Of a stretch of DNA of 64,000 bases, positions 44,913 to 53,706 are shown piece by piece. Position 1 is the first letter of the stretch; the number at the start of each line of letters is the position of its first letter. A model generated the notes under the pieces. It was not told where the DNA came from. It did no database searches and was given only the letters and a program-made list of their open reading frames with translations. The DNA is from Gracilibacillus orientalis (lineage in GTDB: Bacteria > Bacillota > Bacilli > Bacillales > Amphibacillaceae). The stretch spans positions 496,001 to 560,000 of the forward strand of contig NZ_FOTR01000001.1 of the NCBI RefSeq assembly GCF_900114645.1, read 5' to 3'. The position numbers and the translations under genes are program-made.

Positions 44913-46412
44913 TTGATATGTAGTGTCTTTCTGCCTATGCAGGTACCAATCTTGAAAGGTTTTGGCAAAATCTAATGGTACATCGTCGATAGTCTCGATG
45001 CGAGTAGGTGTAGACCGATTCATCGTTGAGATAGAAACGAGATCGAAGAACTTCTGTAGCATTGATTGTGAATAACTCATTTCAACCACTCGTTTTCTTT
45101 TTGTAATAAACATTCGACTAGTTAAGCCACCATGCCACCATTGCAATTGGTCATCAGATATTAAGTATTTCGTATGAAGATAATCCAACATTCTATTCAC
45201 AATCACGATCACCAGTAAAGTCAGAGACAATAACCACCAGGCTGCATCAATTTGAAAAATAGCTGGTTTGAAATAGATCAGACCAAGTGTTGCAATAATC
45301 CAAATCCAACTCGGTTTTATTAATTTGATATACATAGAAACCTTCGTTAACCGATTCATAGATTCAGACACATGGTAGTCCGGTAATAATTCTTCGATCA
45401 ATTGATAAGCTCGTTTAAGAGGCAGAAAGGGATATAAGGAATTAATACTAACGGTATGTTCTTCTGATTGAGGACTGGCGGAACTGATTAGTTTTACTTC
45501 CGCTAATCCAAAAATGCGTTTCATCAACGTTTGCTCGATTTCCAACCCTTGAATTTTTTGTTTTTCTATTGCAAAATGCGTCTCAGCTAATAACCCTCTA
45601 TCAATATAAATATGGGTATCATTGGATGAAATTCGATATCTCCCATAACGTGAAAATGTTCTGAGAATACCAATGATTACCGCAATCACAACAGCTATTA
45701 TACTCAACAAAAAAATCACCCATCTGTTATTCATGATCTGATAAAATACTCCTTCATATTGTTCTGAATCCGGTATTAAAGGCCCGAATAAATCATAGAG
45801 AGCCGTAACAATGGGAATAATCGCTAAGAAACTCAAGGAAGTAAAACTTGCTTTGAACAGATCCCGTTTAGAAGGCTCAAAATGTATATTCCGATTCGTT
45901 ATCACTCTATTAACAGATTCCTTCACTTCTTCCACTTGCGGTTCTGTTTCTTTCTTTTCCTCCACCTCTGGCACTTGGCTTTCCTCTACTTTGACTAAAT
46001 CTAGTAAAAAGGCTGCATATTGTTTCGATACAACGTGAAATGTAATCGCATCATCTTCACCATCCATTGCTGTTTCAAATGTAATAGAAGTCAGCCCAAA
46101 TATTTTATGGAAAAGGGTGGTATGCCTTGTTACATTTTGAATCCTTGAAAAAGGAATCGTGCTTGAATGTTTGACAAAAATACCTTTTTTGATATGAAAA
46201 GCGCGCTCTTTCCATTCATACGTTTCCACAAACCAACTGACGATAATATAAATTAGCCTTAACAAAATAGCACCAACAAAAACAAAGCGGCCATATTCAA
46301 ACAACCAAAAGTCAGAATTCCTTTTAATGATAAATAAGAAAATCCCGACAAACAAGCTGTTTCTTATTAGTTGATAAATTCGAAAAACACAAGTTAACGG
46401 ATGATATCTCAT
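44901..46412 (-). CDS. ydbT: Membrane protein with bacterial PH domains, YdbT-like
   Basis: A 503-residue protein with about six membrane helices in three pairs (about 15-60, 185-245, 365-405), each followed by a bacterial PH (bPH2, DUF304) domain containing the VFVKHSSTIPFSRIQNVTR-type strand (IPFSRIQ; IEKQKIQGLE; TKRKRVVEMS). It matches the B. subtilis YdbS-YdbT pair, which has been linked to resistance to some bacteriocins; the biochemical role is unknown. Its start codon overlaps the stop of ydbS, showing translational coupling. Confidence 0.88.
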   Translation of the reverse strand: MRYHPLTCVFRIYQLIRNSLFVGIFLFIIKRNSDFWLFEYGRFVFVGAILLRLIYIIVSWFVETYEWKERAFHIKKGIFVKHSSTIPFSRIQNVTRHTTLFHKIFGLTSITFETAMDGEDDAITFHVVSKQYAAFLLDLVKVEESQVPEVEEKKETEPQVEEVKESVNRVITNRNIHFEPSKRDLFKASFTSLSFLAIIPIVTALYDLFGPLIPDSEQYEGVFYQIMNNRWVIFLLSIIAVVIAVIIGILRTFSRYGRYRISSNDTHIYIDRGLLAETHFAIEKQKIQGLEIEQTLMKRIFGLAEVKLISSASPQSEEHTVSINSLYPFLPLKRAYQLIEELLPDYHVSESMNRLTKVSMYIKLIKPSWIWIIATLGLIYFKPAIFQIDAAWWLLSLTLLVIVIVNRMLDYLHTKYLISDDQLQWWHGGLTSRMFITKRKRVVEMSYSQSMLQKFFDLVSISTMNRSTPTRIETIDDVPLDFAKTFQDWYLHRQKDTTYQQNG

Positions 46413-46900
46413 TATTCATCCACTTCCTTTAACTTAGCAAGTTCAGCAATCTGCGCTCTCCATTCTGAAGCTATTTGTTCTTCTAATCCAGGAATAACAT
46501 GTGAAGATCCCATTGTTTCTACTTTTATCGAACGGATCTGATACTTTCGCATAATTGGCCCTTGGCTGGTAGATACAGATTGAATTTTTGACATAGGAAT
46601 GGTAGTCCATTCTTTTTTTAACACACCATAGCTTAATTGAAGAAATTCCTTATCTATCTGATAACGCCAACTTCGATATAAATATTTAGGTTCAATGAAG
46701 CCCCAAATGGTTCCGACAATATTAAATACTAAAAGACCAAACAATATCCAAAAGGCCCATGTTGGCCACTCAAAATAGTTATCCAACCAAAACAATACTA
46801 CCAGAACAATAAATCCAATCACATTGCCAATCGTTTCAGAGATTATTTGGACTTTAGGAAAATTTGGAGATAATTGATATTCTAATACTTGTTCACTCAT
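46412..46900 (-). CDS. ydbS: Membrane protein with bacterial PH domain, YdbS-like
   Basis: A 162-residue protein: two membrane helices (about 22-42 and 48-70) followed by one bPH2 domain (about 75-150: LYRSWRYQIDKEFLQLSYG, TTIPMSKIQSVSTSQGPIMR, VETMGSSHVIPG). It is the partner of YdbT in the same two-gene operon, and the gene order is that of B. subtilis ydbS-ydbT. Start at 46900 is chosen because AAAGGGTG lies upstream; a TTG three codons earlier is in frame. Confidence 0.87.
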   Translation of the reverse strand: MSEQVLEYQLSPNFPKVQIISETIGNVIGFIVLVVLFWLDNYFEWPTWAFWILFGLLVFNIVGTIWGFIEPKYLYRSWRYQIDKEFLQLSYGVLKKEWTTIPMSKIQSVSTSQGPIMRKYQIRSIKVETMGSSHVIPGLEEQIASEWRAQIAELAKLKEVDE

Positions 46901-47224
46901 ATACAACACCCTTTGCTTTCATTTTCGGTTTTGACATGAAGGAAAGATCAGTCTTGCAATACGAAAATCTCAATACCTAATAATAAGGCAAGCTTCGTCT
47001 TTTCCGTATATGCCATACTGAAAGATTAATAGATTGGCTAAAACTAAAGCCTCTTATAGCACCAATCAGTGAAATTCTCTGAGTACTAATCATTCCTTTA
47101 ATCCATATTTTCTCATTTAACTATAACCAATCTTTCTTATACTTTCAATAATTATTTATTGTTTTTCGATAAAATTTTGTTGTATAATAAATAATATTAT
47201 ATCCTATCATTTGAGGTGAGTATC
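46901..47224. other. Divergent promoter region without further features
   Basis: 324 bases between ydbS and the DUF2975 gene. Apart from the plus-strand promoter at 47159-47188 nothing was recognised. Confidence 0.5.
47159..47188 (+). promoter_or_regulatory. Promoter of the DUF2975/HTH operon
   Basis: TTGTTT (47159-47164), an 18-base spacer and TATAAT (47183-47188), about 36 bases before the start codon. Confidence 0.65.
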
Positions 47225-47791
47225 ATGAATCTTTTATTTAAAGTGGCATACTTGATATGTCGGATTTTATTCATTCTGGTTATTCCGATTGCTTTATTTG
47301 GCATTTTATATCATATTGCGTATGTATTTTTTCCGCATTCCAATTTCGCAGCATCCTTTGGCAATTTCGAACCAATTTTCAGCTATTTAACGATTGAATT
47401 TGAAAAGCAACTTGATTTATTTATGAAAACTGAAATAAGAACATTATCTTTTATTGGGACAGTTTCACTGTTTATTCTTGCTTTATTTGTTTTACGAATT
47501 TTAGATAAGCTATTTCAAAATGTGTATAAGCATAGTTTATTTATGGAGGAAAATGTTAACCTTTTTTATAAAATGGGAATATTAATTCTTAGCTTAGGAA
47601 CTATTTTCTGTTATATTGATGGTCTACTATTTAATAAAACCATTGAAGCTTTACATATCACGAATGCTTCCATTCAATTTTCGAATTTTTCTTACCTTGA
47701 TTCAATCCTAAGTGGCGCTGTCTGTTTGTTAATAGGAGCTGCACTGAAGGTTGCTGTAAAAGCAGTGGAAGAGAATAAATATACAATTTAA
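47225..47791 (+). CDS. DUF2975 membrane protein
   Basis: A 188-residue protein with four predicted membrane helices (about 8-35, 75-95, 112-135, 155-178), matching the DUF2975 family (YoaS-like). Genes of this family are typically followed by a small Cro/CI-type regulator, as here (yoaS-yozG arrangement in B. subtilis). GAGGTGAG lies four to five bases before ATG 47225; a GTG three codons earlier is part of that site. Function unknown; the pair is thought of as a membrane sensor with its own regulator, but that is inference. Confidence 0.85.
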   Translation: MNLLFKVAYLICRILFILVIPIALFGILYHIAYVFFPHSNFAASFGNFEPIFSYLTIEFEKQLDLFMKTEIRTLSFIGTVSLFILALFVLRILDKLFQNVYKHSLFMEENVNLFYKMGILILSLGTIFCYIDGLLFNKTIEALHITNASIQFSNFSYLDSILSGAVCLLIGAALKVAVKAVEENKYTI

Positions 47792-47804
47792 AGTGGGCGA
47801 TTTA

Positions 47805-48008
47805 ATGATTAGAATAAGATTAGATGTCATTATGGCAGAACGAAAAATGTCTTTAAATGAATTATCAGAAAAAGTGGGGATTACCCCCGCTAACCTTTCC
47901 ATTCTAAAAAATGAAAAAGGCAAAGCAATTCGCTTCAGCACGTTAGATGCTTTGTGTAAAGCACTGGATTGTCAACCAGGCGATTTATTGGAATATAAAG
48001 AAGAGTGA
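47805..48008 (+). CDS. Small Cro/CI-type HTH regulator (YozG-like)
   Basis: A 67-residue XRE-family helix-turn-helix protein: IRLDVIMAERKMSLNELSEKVGITPANLSILKNEKGKAIRFSTLDALCKALDCQPGDLLEY shows the full five-helix layout (the string is given here only in overlapping parts: MSLNELSEKVGITPANLS is the DNA-reading unit). It follows the DUF2975 gene by 13 bases and is surely co-transcribed. The ATG at 47805 is preferred to a GTG at 47793. It probably regulates its own operon. Confidence 0.9.
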   Translation: MIRIRLDVIMAERKMSLNELSEKVGITPANLSILKNEKGKAIRFSTLDALCKALDCQPGDLLEYKEE

Positions 48009-48118
48009 GTGATATAATATATGCAATAAAGATAAGGAAAAGGTCCATTTGATTAGTTTTAGAAAGATAATCTCATTATAGGAGATCAGAAATATTAGCC
48101 ACGAATTTGATTTTTTAT

Positions 48119-48373
48119 CATGATTTTTTCAACAAATCTCTACTCAATACGGTTAGATTTGTAGTTCACCTCAATTTTTGTAACAAATCTTTATTCTTTC
48201 TCATGAGATTTGTCTGTTATCTCAATTTTTGTGACAAATCTTTATCCTTTCTCATGAGATTTGTCTGTTATCTCAATTTTTGTGACAAATCCTTATTCTT
48301 TCTCATGAGATTTGTCTGTTATCTCAATTTTTGTGACAAATCTTTATCCTTTCTCATGAGATTTGTCTGTTAT
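48119..48373. repeat. 51-bp tandem repeat, five units, each with a hairpin
   Basis: Units begin at 48119 (diverged), 48170, 48221, 48272 and 48323, exactly 51 bases apart; the last four differ at only a few positions. Each contains ACAAATCT and AGATTTGT, an 8-base inverted repeat around 15 bases that includes CTCATGAG. A further start of a unit (CTCAATT) is at 48374. Confidence 0.93.
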
Positions 48374-48453
48374 CTCAATTACTCAAAACTTCGCCGCCTC
48401 GATCTTCTTGCTTCTAATTTGGACTTTTGAACACGCACTTATAAAATTTATAA

Positions 48454-48486
48454 TACCAATGGTTATATGCTTTCTTTGCTTATAAA
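48454..48486. repeat. Short intergenic repeat family C, copy 3
   Basis: TACCAATGGTTATATGCTTTCTTTGCTTATAAA, differing at about five positions from 5246-5278. Confidence 0.6.
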
Positions 48487-48576
48487 AAAAGGCAACTCGT
48501 TTAATACGTTCTGTAGTAGTAACGTTTCAGTTATTGAAAGTGAATGAAGATATATGTCAGTTCTCCTTATGCAGAT

Positions 48577-48617
48577 AAAAAAATCGTCATGATCCTTTAA
48601 ATCATGACGATTTTTTT
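48577..48617. terminator. Bidirectional terminator
   Basis: AAAAAAATCGTCATGAT pairs perfectly with ATCATGACGATTTTTTT around CCTTTAA. It ends the 48620-51382 gene on the minus strand. Confidence 0.93.
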
Positions 48618-48619
48618 AT

Positions 48620-51382
48620 TTAATTATTGGACATTTTTCTTCTATATTGTCTGATAACAACAATGGCCATACCTATCAATAAAAGGCTTCCGCCAATTAG
48701 TAAGAGAGTATACATATTCGTTGCAGTATCTGGTAAGCTATTATTGCTATTTTCTGTTGGAGATGTAGTTGATTTTTCTTCGTCATCAGTATCTTCTTCA
48801 ACAGTAGAAGTATGAGTATCTTCTCCTGTTTCATCGGTGTCTCCGGTCTCACCTGTTACATCTTCATCTTTATTTTCATCCCGATCTTCTTTTTCCTTTT
48901 CAGCCTCAGCTATAGCCGCTGAATCCAATACTGTAAATCTACTGAAATGATCTGTCTCAGCTGAGATCCAATTATCGTTCAATGTGCTGTCCACTTGATT
49001 CCATTTATCGTCTTCCTGATTCCAATGATAAATAGAAGCTGCTTCATTAGTTTCCGCTAATTTAAAGGATAGTTTGACAGGTGTTTCAAAGTTAGTAACA
49101 GCTTGATCAGCTTGCATAAACTGTAACTGATAAATTTCTGTTAGAGTAAATTCACTATAATCGTATTGTTCCTGATCTAACTTTTGAAGCGACAAGGTAA
49201 CCGGTGCTTCATCTGTAAATGATGTGACATCAAACGTAACAATAATATCTGATTGCTCTACCGTAACCGTCATCTCTTTATCCTGTAATTGCTGTACTTG
49301 CTCCTGCGTAAAGGTAATCTCATTCATTTTTGTGTCTGTCTCAGGCACAATTAGGTTTAATGTTCCATTATGGTCTAGTTCAGCAATATCTGTTTCAACG
49401 ATAAATCCGTTATCAGATAGTTGTAGTTCTTCCTTCGCACTACTATATAGTCTTTTCACATAAACTGTATAGTTCGAAACAGATCCATCTTCTGCAACTA
49501 CTTCTACACTTATTTCATTATTGCCTTCCTCTATAGCAACAGGTTCAGATGGATCATTGCCGTTGACAAGTACATGTGCATCAGGTGATTGTGTCATTCC
49601 TGAAATTTGTATTTCGTCTACGTGATTCGCTACTTCCAGCTCATATTCAAATTGTTCTGGCGAAAAACTTGGATTTAACTCACCTTGATTCACTGTTAAC
49701 TCACTTAATGACGAGTCTGAGGATTCTCCTAATCCATATGCAGCAATTGTTCCACTTACTTCATGTGCTGCTAATAAAATCGGCTGTCCGGTTGGACTAT
49801 CCTCTGCTTGAATAAAAGTTAAACCTTCTGGTGCTACATCACCGCTTGCTGGCGTTACATCTAGATCAAGTCCTTGAAATACTCTCGAAGAAAAATAATT
49901 GTCAAAGCTAGGTGAAGTCGGATTCGTAATATCATAAACCATGATACCACCTTGTCGTTCTAATCCTGTAAAGGCATAGTTTGTTCCATTTACTTCCCCG
50001 GTTGTCACACTTTCGGGCTCTACACCCTTGTCATCACTTCTTGATTCAAAAGTATCTTCATCATTATTGCTATGGAAGTACTCTGGATCAAATGCTGCAA
50101 TCTTCTCTTCAAACTCTGAGCCACTGTCATAAACTAATTCTAATGTTTCTGCATCCCATATAGAAAAGGAACGTCCACCATATGCATAAATGGCTTCATA
50201 TTTTCCATCTTCATTTTTTGGATGGGAAGTCGAAGTCTTCAGTCTTCCTAATTGTTCATCATCAAAAAGACCATTCTCGACTAATTCGTCTAATTCATCC
50301 TGGTTATATCCCTGGTAAAGGTCTGCGTTTAATTGATAATTATCAACAAGATCCTCCACTCGTGATTCTTCTGAGAAACCATCCCAATCTTGTGCATCTC
50401 CTTCATTTGCAGTTAACAAATATGTTTTACCATTAATTTCTACTAAATCCATTCCATCCGGTTGATAGATGGATAACACTGGCCAATTGCGGATATTGAT
50501 CTCATCATCTTTATCTGATGCGTCCAATTTGTTTTCAGGTAATGAAAAGTCTTTATACCCTAAACTTTTTACCGTAACAAATTCTCCTGATTGGATATCC
50601 AGTTTGGCAATTGCATTTGCTTCCTGCAGGACAACGTATCCATATTGACTTGCAGCATCGACGACAATGTACTCCGGCTCTAAATCTTGCGGATAAGTAC
50701 TGTCAGGATGTACTTTTCTGACATCTTCTTCTACTATCTCATCTGAGAATGTAGCTGTAGTCGTAGTTAAAGTATCTCCTTCGCTCACACCATTAGAAAC
50801 ATCAATTATCGATACAGAGCCTTCTGGATTTACCGAATAATCTTCATTAGGCTCTCCTTCATTCGCAACCAATACTTTACTGCCATCAGCTGTAAAGGTA
50901 ACCATATCTGGTAAAGCACCAACTTCAACAGTTGTTAATACATCTCCCTCTGTAGACATAAAAACAACATGACCATTTTCGACTTTATTTTCAGCCGGTA
51001 CAGCCACAGTAATAAAGCTGCTATCTGGTGCTATTGCTACACTTGTTAGATCACCGGCATCCACACCAAAATCACTTAGATGAATTTTATTCACCAACGG
51101 GATTTCAGTTTGGCCATCAGCCAATCCAGATAAATCCATGATATCTAATGTTTCTTCCGATCCATTCACAGAGTAAGCTAAATATGTATTCGGATCATAC
51201 GCCACAATTTCTGTGCCACCATCATCAATTGGTGCTTCGCTTGAATAGCGACCTAGCCATTCTACAGGCAATGTGTCTTCACTATCTGAATAATATGTTA
51301 CATCTGAAGATGCATTTATCATGATGGGTTCTACTGATAGAAGAAAAGGTATACATAAAATTGCAACAACAAATTTCTTCAT
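48620..51382 (-). CDS. Wall-anchored beta-propeller (choice-of-anchor I) protein
   Basis: A 920-residue secreted protein. Signal peptide 1-25. A large beta-propeller domain (about 30-555) is of the choice-of-anchor I type (TEIVAYDPNTYLAYSVNGSE; VAIAPDSSFITVAVPAENK; KVLVANEGEPNEDYS; PDGMDLVEINGKTYLLTANE). A cadherin-like beta-sandwich (about 563-655, LSELTVNQGELNPSFSPEQF) and a pre-anchor module (about 660-810) follow, then an acidic linker, LPDTA at 883-887, a membrane helix and the tail RRKMSNN. The family contains putative phosphatases or esterases; no activity can be assigned. Its partners in the region suggest cell-surface polysaccharide work or nutrient (phosphate) release. Confidence 0.85.
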   Translation of the reverse strand: MKKFVVAILCIPFLLSVEPIMINASSDVTYYSDSEDTLPVEWLGRYSSEAPIDDGGTEIVAYDPNTYLAYSVNGSEETLDIMDLSGLADGQTEIPLVNKIHLSDFGVDAGDLTSVAIAPDSSFITVAVPAENKVENGHVVFMSTEGDVLTTVEVGALPDMVTFTADGSKVLVANEGEPNEDYSVNPEGSVSIIDVSNGVSEGDTLTTTTATFSDEIVEEDVRKVHPDSTYPQDLEPEYIVVDAASQYGYVVLQEANAIAKLDIQSGEFVTVKSLGYKDFSLPENKLDASDKDDEINIRNWPVLSIYQPDGMDLVEINGKTYLLTANEGDAQDWDGFSEESRVEDLVDNYQLNADLYQGYNQDELDELVENGLFDDEQLGRLKTSTSHPKNEDGKYEAIYAYGGRSFSIWDAETLELVYDSGSEFEEKIAAFDPEYFHSNNDEDTFESRSDDKGVEPESVTTGEVNGTNYAFTGLERQGGIMVYDITNPTSPSFDNYFSSRVFQGLDLDVTPASGDVAPEGLTFIQAEDSPTGQPILLAAHEVSGTIAAYGLGESSDSSLSELTVNQGELNPSFSPEQFEYELEVANHVDEIQISGMTQSPDAHVLVNGNDPSEPVAIEEGNNEISVEVVAEDGSVSNYTVYVKRLYSSAKEELQLSDNGFIVETDIAELDHNGTLNLIVPETDTKMNEITFTQEQVQQLQDKEMTVTVEQSDIIVTFDVTSFTDEAPVTLSLQKLDQEQYDYSEFTLTEIYQLQFMQADQAVTNFETPVKLSFKLAETNEAASIYHWNQEDDKWNQVDSTLNDNWISAETDHFSRFTVLDSAAIAEAEKEKEDRDENKDEDVTGETGDTDETGEDTHTSTVEEDTDDEEKSTTSPTENSNNSLPDTATNMYTLLLIGGSLLLIGMAIVVIRQYRRKMSNN

Positions 51383-51577
51383 TATTCCACTCCTTTTTCC
51401 ATATTCACCTACTATTCTACTTTTTTATCATTAATTGAATATATTAATAATGTTAATAGTTTGTAAAATTATTGTTGTGACAAACCACTTTTATTCATTT
51501 ATGTCTTCTTTTTACATGAAAATACCACTTGATTTTTGTGTATTCGTTAAAGAATTAGTATGGTAGATTTATATACA

Positions 51578-51591
51578 AGAAAGCGCTTTCT
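51578..51591. promoter_or_regulatory. CcpA cre site at the GH5 promoter
   Basis: AGAAAGCGCTTTCT is a perfect 14-base palindrome and an excellent cre match. It lies just downstream of a candidate promoter (TTGTGT near 51536, TATGGT 17 bases later) and 24 bases before the start codon. Confidence 0.8.
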
Positions 51592-51615
51592 ATTATTTTA
51601 TTGGAGGGATTGATA

Positions 51616-53661
51616 TTGAAGAAAAAGTTCACATTAACCATGCTCATCTTAGTTTTTCTACTAAGTATTACTTCCATCTCAACCTTTGCTGAAGAAGACT
51701 CCACAGAAGAAATTGATATCCAGACATATGCAGAAAACATGCAACCGGGTTGGAACCTTGGCAATACTTATGACGCTGTTGGAGAGGACGAAACAGCATG
51801 GGGAAACCCTTTCGTTACAAAAGATTTAATTAAAAAAATTGCTGATGATGGTTTCAAAAGTATTCGCATTCCCATCACATTTGATCAACGAATGGAAGAA
51901 AGCGGCGAATTTGAAATTGATGAAGATTATTTAAATCGTGTTGACCAAACAGTACAATGGGCATTAGAAGAGGATTTATATGTGATGATTAATATTCATC
52001 ATGATTCATGGATTTGGATAGAATCTGGAATGCAAGATAACCATGAACAAACAGTGGAACGATTTAAGGCGATCTGGATAAAATTGGCAGAACGTTTTAA
52101 AGATGATTCGATTAAATTAATGTTTGAAAGCATTAATGAACCGAGATTTTTGGGGACGGAAGAAGAAAGCCAGCAATACTTAGACGAATTAAATACTCAT
52201 TTTCATCAGATTGTTAGAGAATCCGGTGGGAATAACGATACCCGACCATTGGTGTTACCTACACTTGATACTGGATCAGAACCAGAAAAAATTAATCCTT
52301 TATATGATTTCATTAAAGACTTAGAGGACCCTAATATTATCGCTACGGTTCATTATTATGGATTCTGGCCATTTAGTGTCAATGTTGCCGGATATACCCG
52401 ATTTGAACAGGATACCAAAAATGATATCCATACTGTATTTGATCGTGTACATGATACTTTCACGGCTAATGGTATTCCAACAGTGATCGGTGAACATGGA
52501 TTACTCGGATTTGACGTAGAAACAGGTGTTATTCAACAAGGAGAAAAACTGAAATTTTTTGAATACATGCTTCATTATGCTCAAGAGAAAGAATTGGTGC
52601 ATATGCTTTGGGACAATGGCCAACACTTAAATCGCAATACCCTGGAATGGTCAGATCAGGAATTTCTTAATATCTTACAAACGAGCTGGAATACGAGATC
52701 TGCCGTTCCAAGTGATAATTTTATTTACCTAAAGGAATCAGAACCCGTCACAGATAAACCAATAACGTTTGAACTGCACGGAAATGATTTTAAGAAAATA
52801 TATCATGGTGATCAAGTGCTCGAAGAAGGCAGCGATTATCAAATCGAAGAAAATACAATAACTTTTTCTGAAAAATTATTGAGTTCTTTGGTTACTGAAG
52901 ATGATCTTGGTACCATCTCCACATTAACTGTCACATTTAGTGATGGGGTCGATTGGGATATTAATGTACGAGTCTATCAAACGCCTGTGCTGGAAGAAAC
53001 GGAAGGTACAACTTCTGAATTCCAAATTCCCACAAACTTTAATGGTGATCAATTAGCGACAATGGAAGCATACTATCCAGATGGATCCAATGCAGGTCCA
53101 CAGGATTGGACAGGATTTAAAGAATTTGGTTATGCCTTCACTCCAAATTATGATGAAGGATTTATCGGACTAAAAGATACCTTCTTTAATGAAATAGAAG
53201 ATGGAGAAGTTGATCTTACCTTCCACTTCTGGAGTGGCGAAACAGTTGATTATACGATAGAAAAAGATAGGGAAAGTATTACTACATTAGTCGAAGAGGA
53301 AACAGAACCGGTTGAAGAAGAGGCAACGGAGGATGATCCAGTGGAGGAAGAAACAGAAAATGACAGCACACAGGAGGAGAAATCACCTGACAAAGAAGAG
53401 GAAGCAACGGAAAAGGAGGAAAGTGAATCTACAGATCAAACGAATGAATCAAGTGAGGAAGAAATGCCTACTGCCGCTGATAACGATAACCATACAGACT
53501 CTGAAGTTCCATCAGATCAACAAATAGCATCGAAATCTAACGAAAACAACCGGTTACCTGATACCGCAACAACTTCATTTAATACGATGGGTATTGGTTT
53601 GTTCTCGCTATTATTTGGTATCGGAAGTTTATTCTGGTATCGCAAGAAAAAAACTGTTTAA
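51616..53661 (+). CDS. Wall-anchored GH5 beta-glucanase with CBM_X2 and CBM46
   Basis: A 681-residue secreted protein. The TTG at 51616 follows GGAGGG by seven bases and opens a signal peptide (about 1-25). GH5 subfamily-4-like catalytic domain (about 35-365): acid/base Glu175 in SINEPR, nucleophile Glu293 in IGEHG, with HYYGFWPF in between. Then a CBM_X2/Ig-like module (about 375-457) and a CBM46-like module (about 465-552, EAYYPDGSNAGPQDWTGFKEF), the order seen in Bacillus halodurans Cel5B. An acidic linker, LPDTA at 647-651, a membrane helix and WYRKKKTV follow. Likely substrates: cellulose, beta-glucan or xyloglucan. A cre site controls it. Confidence 0.92.
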   Translation: MKKKFTLTMLILVFLLSITSISTFAEEDSTEEIDIQTYAENMQPGWNLGNTYDAVGEDETAWGNPFVTKDLIKKIADDGFKSIRIPITFDQRMEESGEFEIDEDYLNRVDQTVQWALEEDLYVMINIHHDSWIWIESGMQDNHEQTVERFKAIWIKLAERFKDDSIKLMFESINEPRFLGTEEESQQYLDELNTHFHQIVRESGGNNDTRPLVLPTLDTGSEPEKINPLYDFIKDLEDPNIIATVHYYGFWPFSVNVAGYTRFEQDTKNDIHTVFDRVHDTFTANGIPTVIGEHGLLGFDVETGVIQQGEKLKFFEYMLHYAQEKELVHMLWDNGQHLNRNTLEWSDQEFLNILQTSWNTRSAVPSDNFIYLKESEPVTDKPITFELHGNDFKKIYHGDQVLEEGSDYQIEENTITFSEKLLSSLVTEDDLGTISTLTVTFSDGVDWDINVRVYQTPVLEETEGTTSEFQIPTNFNGDQLATMEAYYPDGSNAGPQDWTGFKEFGYAFTPNYDEGFIGLKDTFFNEIEDGEVDLTFHFWSGETVDYTIEKDRESITTLVEEETEPVEEEATEDDPVEEETENDSTQEEKSPDKEEEATEKEESESTDQTNESSEEEMPTAADNDNHTDSEVPSDQQIASKSNENNRLPDTATTSFNTMGIGLFSLLFGIGSLFWYRKKKTV

Positions 53662-53666
53662 ACAGG

Positions 53667-53701
53667 AAAAAGGGACCTAGCTTTAGCTGGGGCCCTTTTT
53701 T
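53667..53701. terminator. Bidirectional terminator
   Basis: AAAAAGGG-C-AGCT pairs with AGCT-G-CCCTTTTT (with small mismatches), with T runs on both strands; it serves the GH5 gene and the convergent antiporter gene. Confidence 0.88.
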
Positions 53702-53706
53702 GACAA

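Larger units (their letters stand above)
48009..48619. other. Gene-free stretch with tandem repeat
   Basis: 611 bases that hold a five-unit, 51-bp tandem repeat (48119-48373), a family C repeat (48454-48486) and a bidirectional terminator (48577-48617). The frame through the repeat (48107-48430) has no ribosome site and is not called as a gene. Confidence 0.7.

Noticed and set aside
46901-47224. Search for a small RNA or riboswitch before the DUF2975 operon
   Set aside because: Only a plain promoter was seen; no conserved fold or terminator.
48119-48373. Possible CRISPR array
   Set aside because: The units are directly adjacent and near-identical with no unique spacers, and no cas genes are present.
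48107-48430. 107-codon frame with 17-residue repeats
   Set aside because: It arises because the 51-base period is a multiple of three. There is no ribosome site or plausible start, and the translation is rich in Phe and Cys in an unnatural way.
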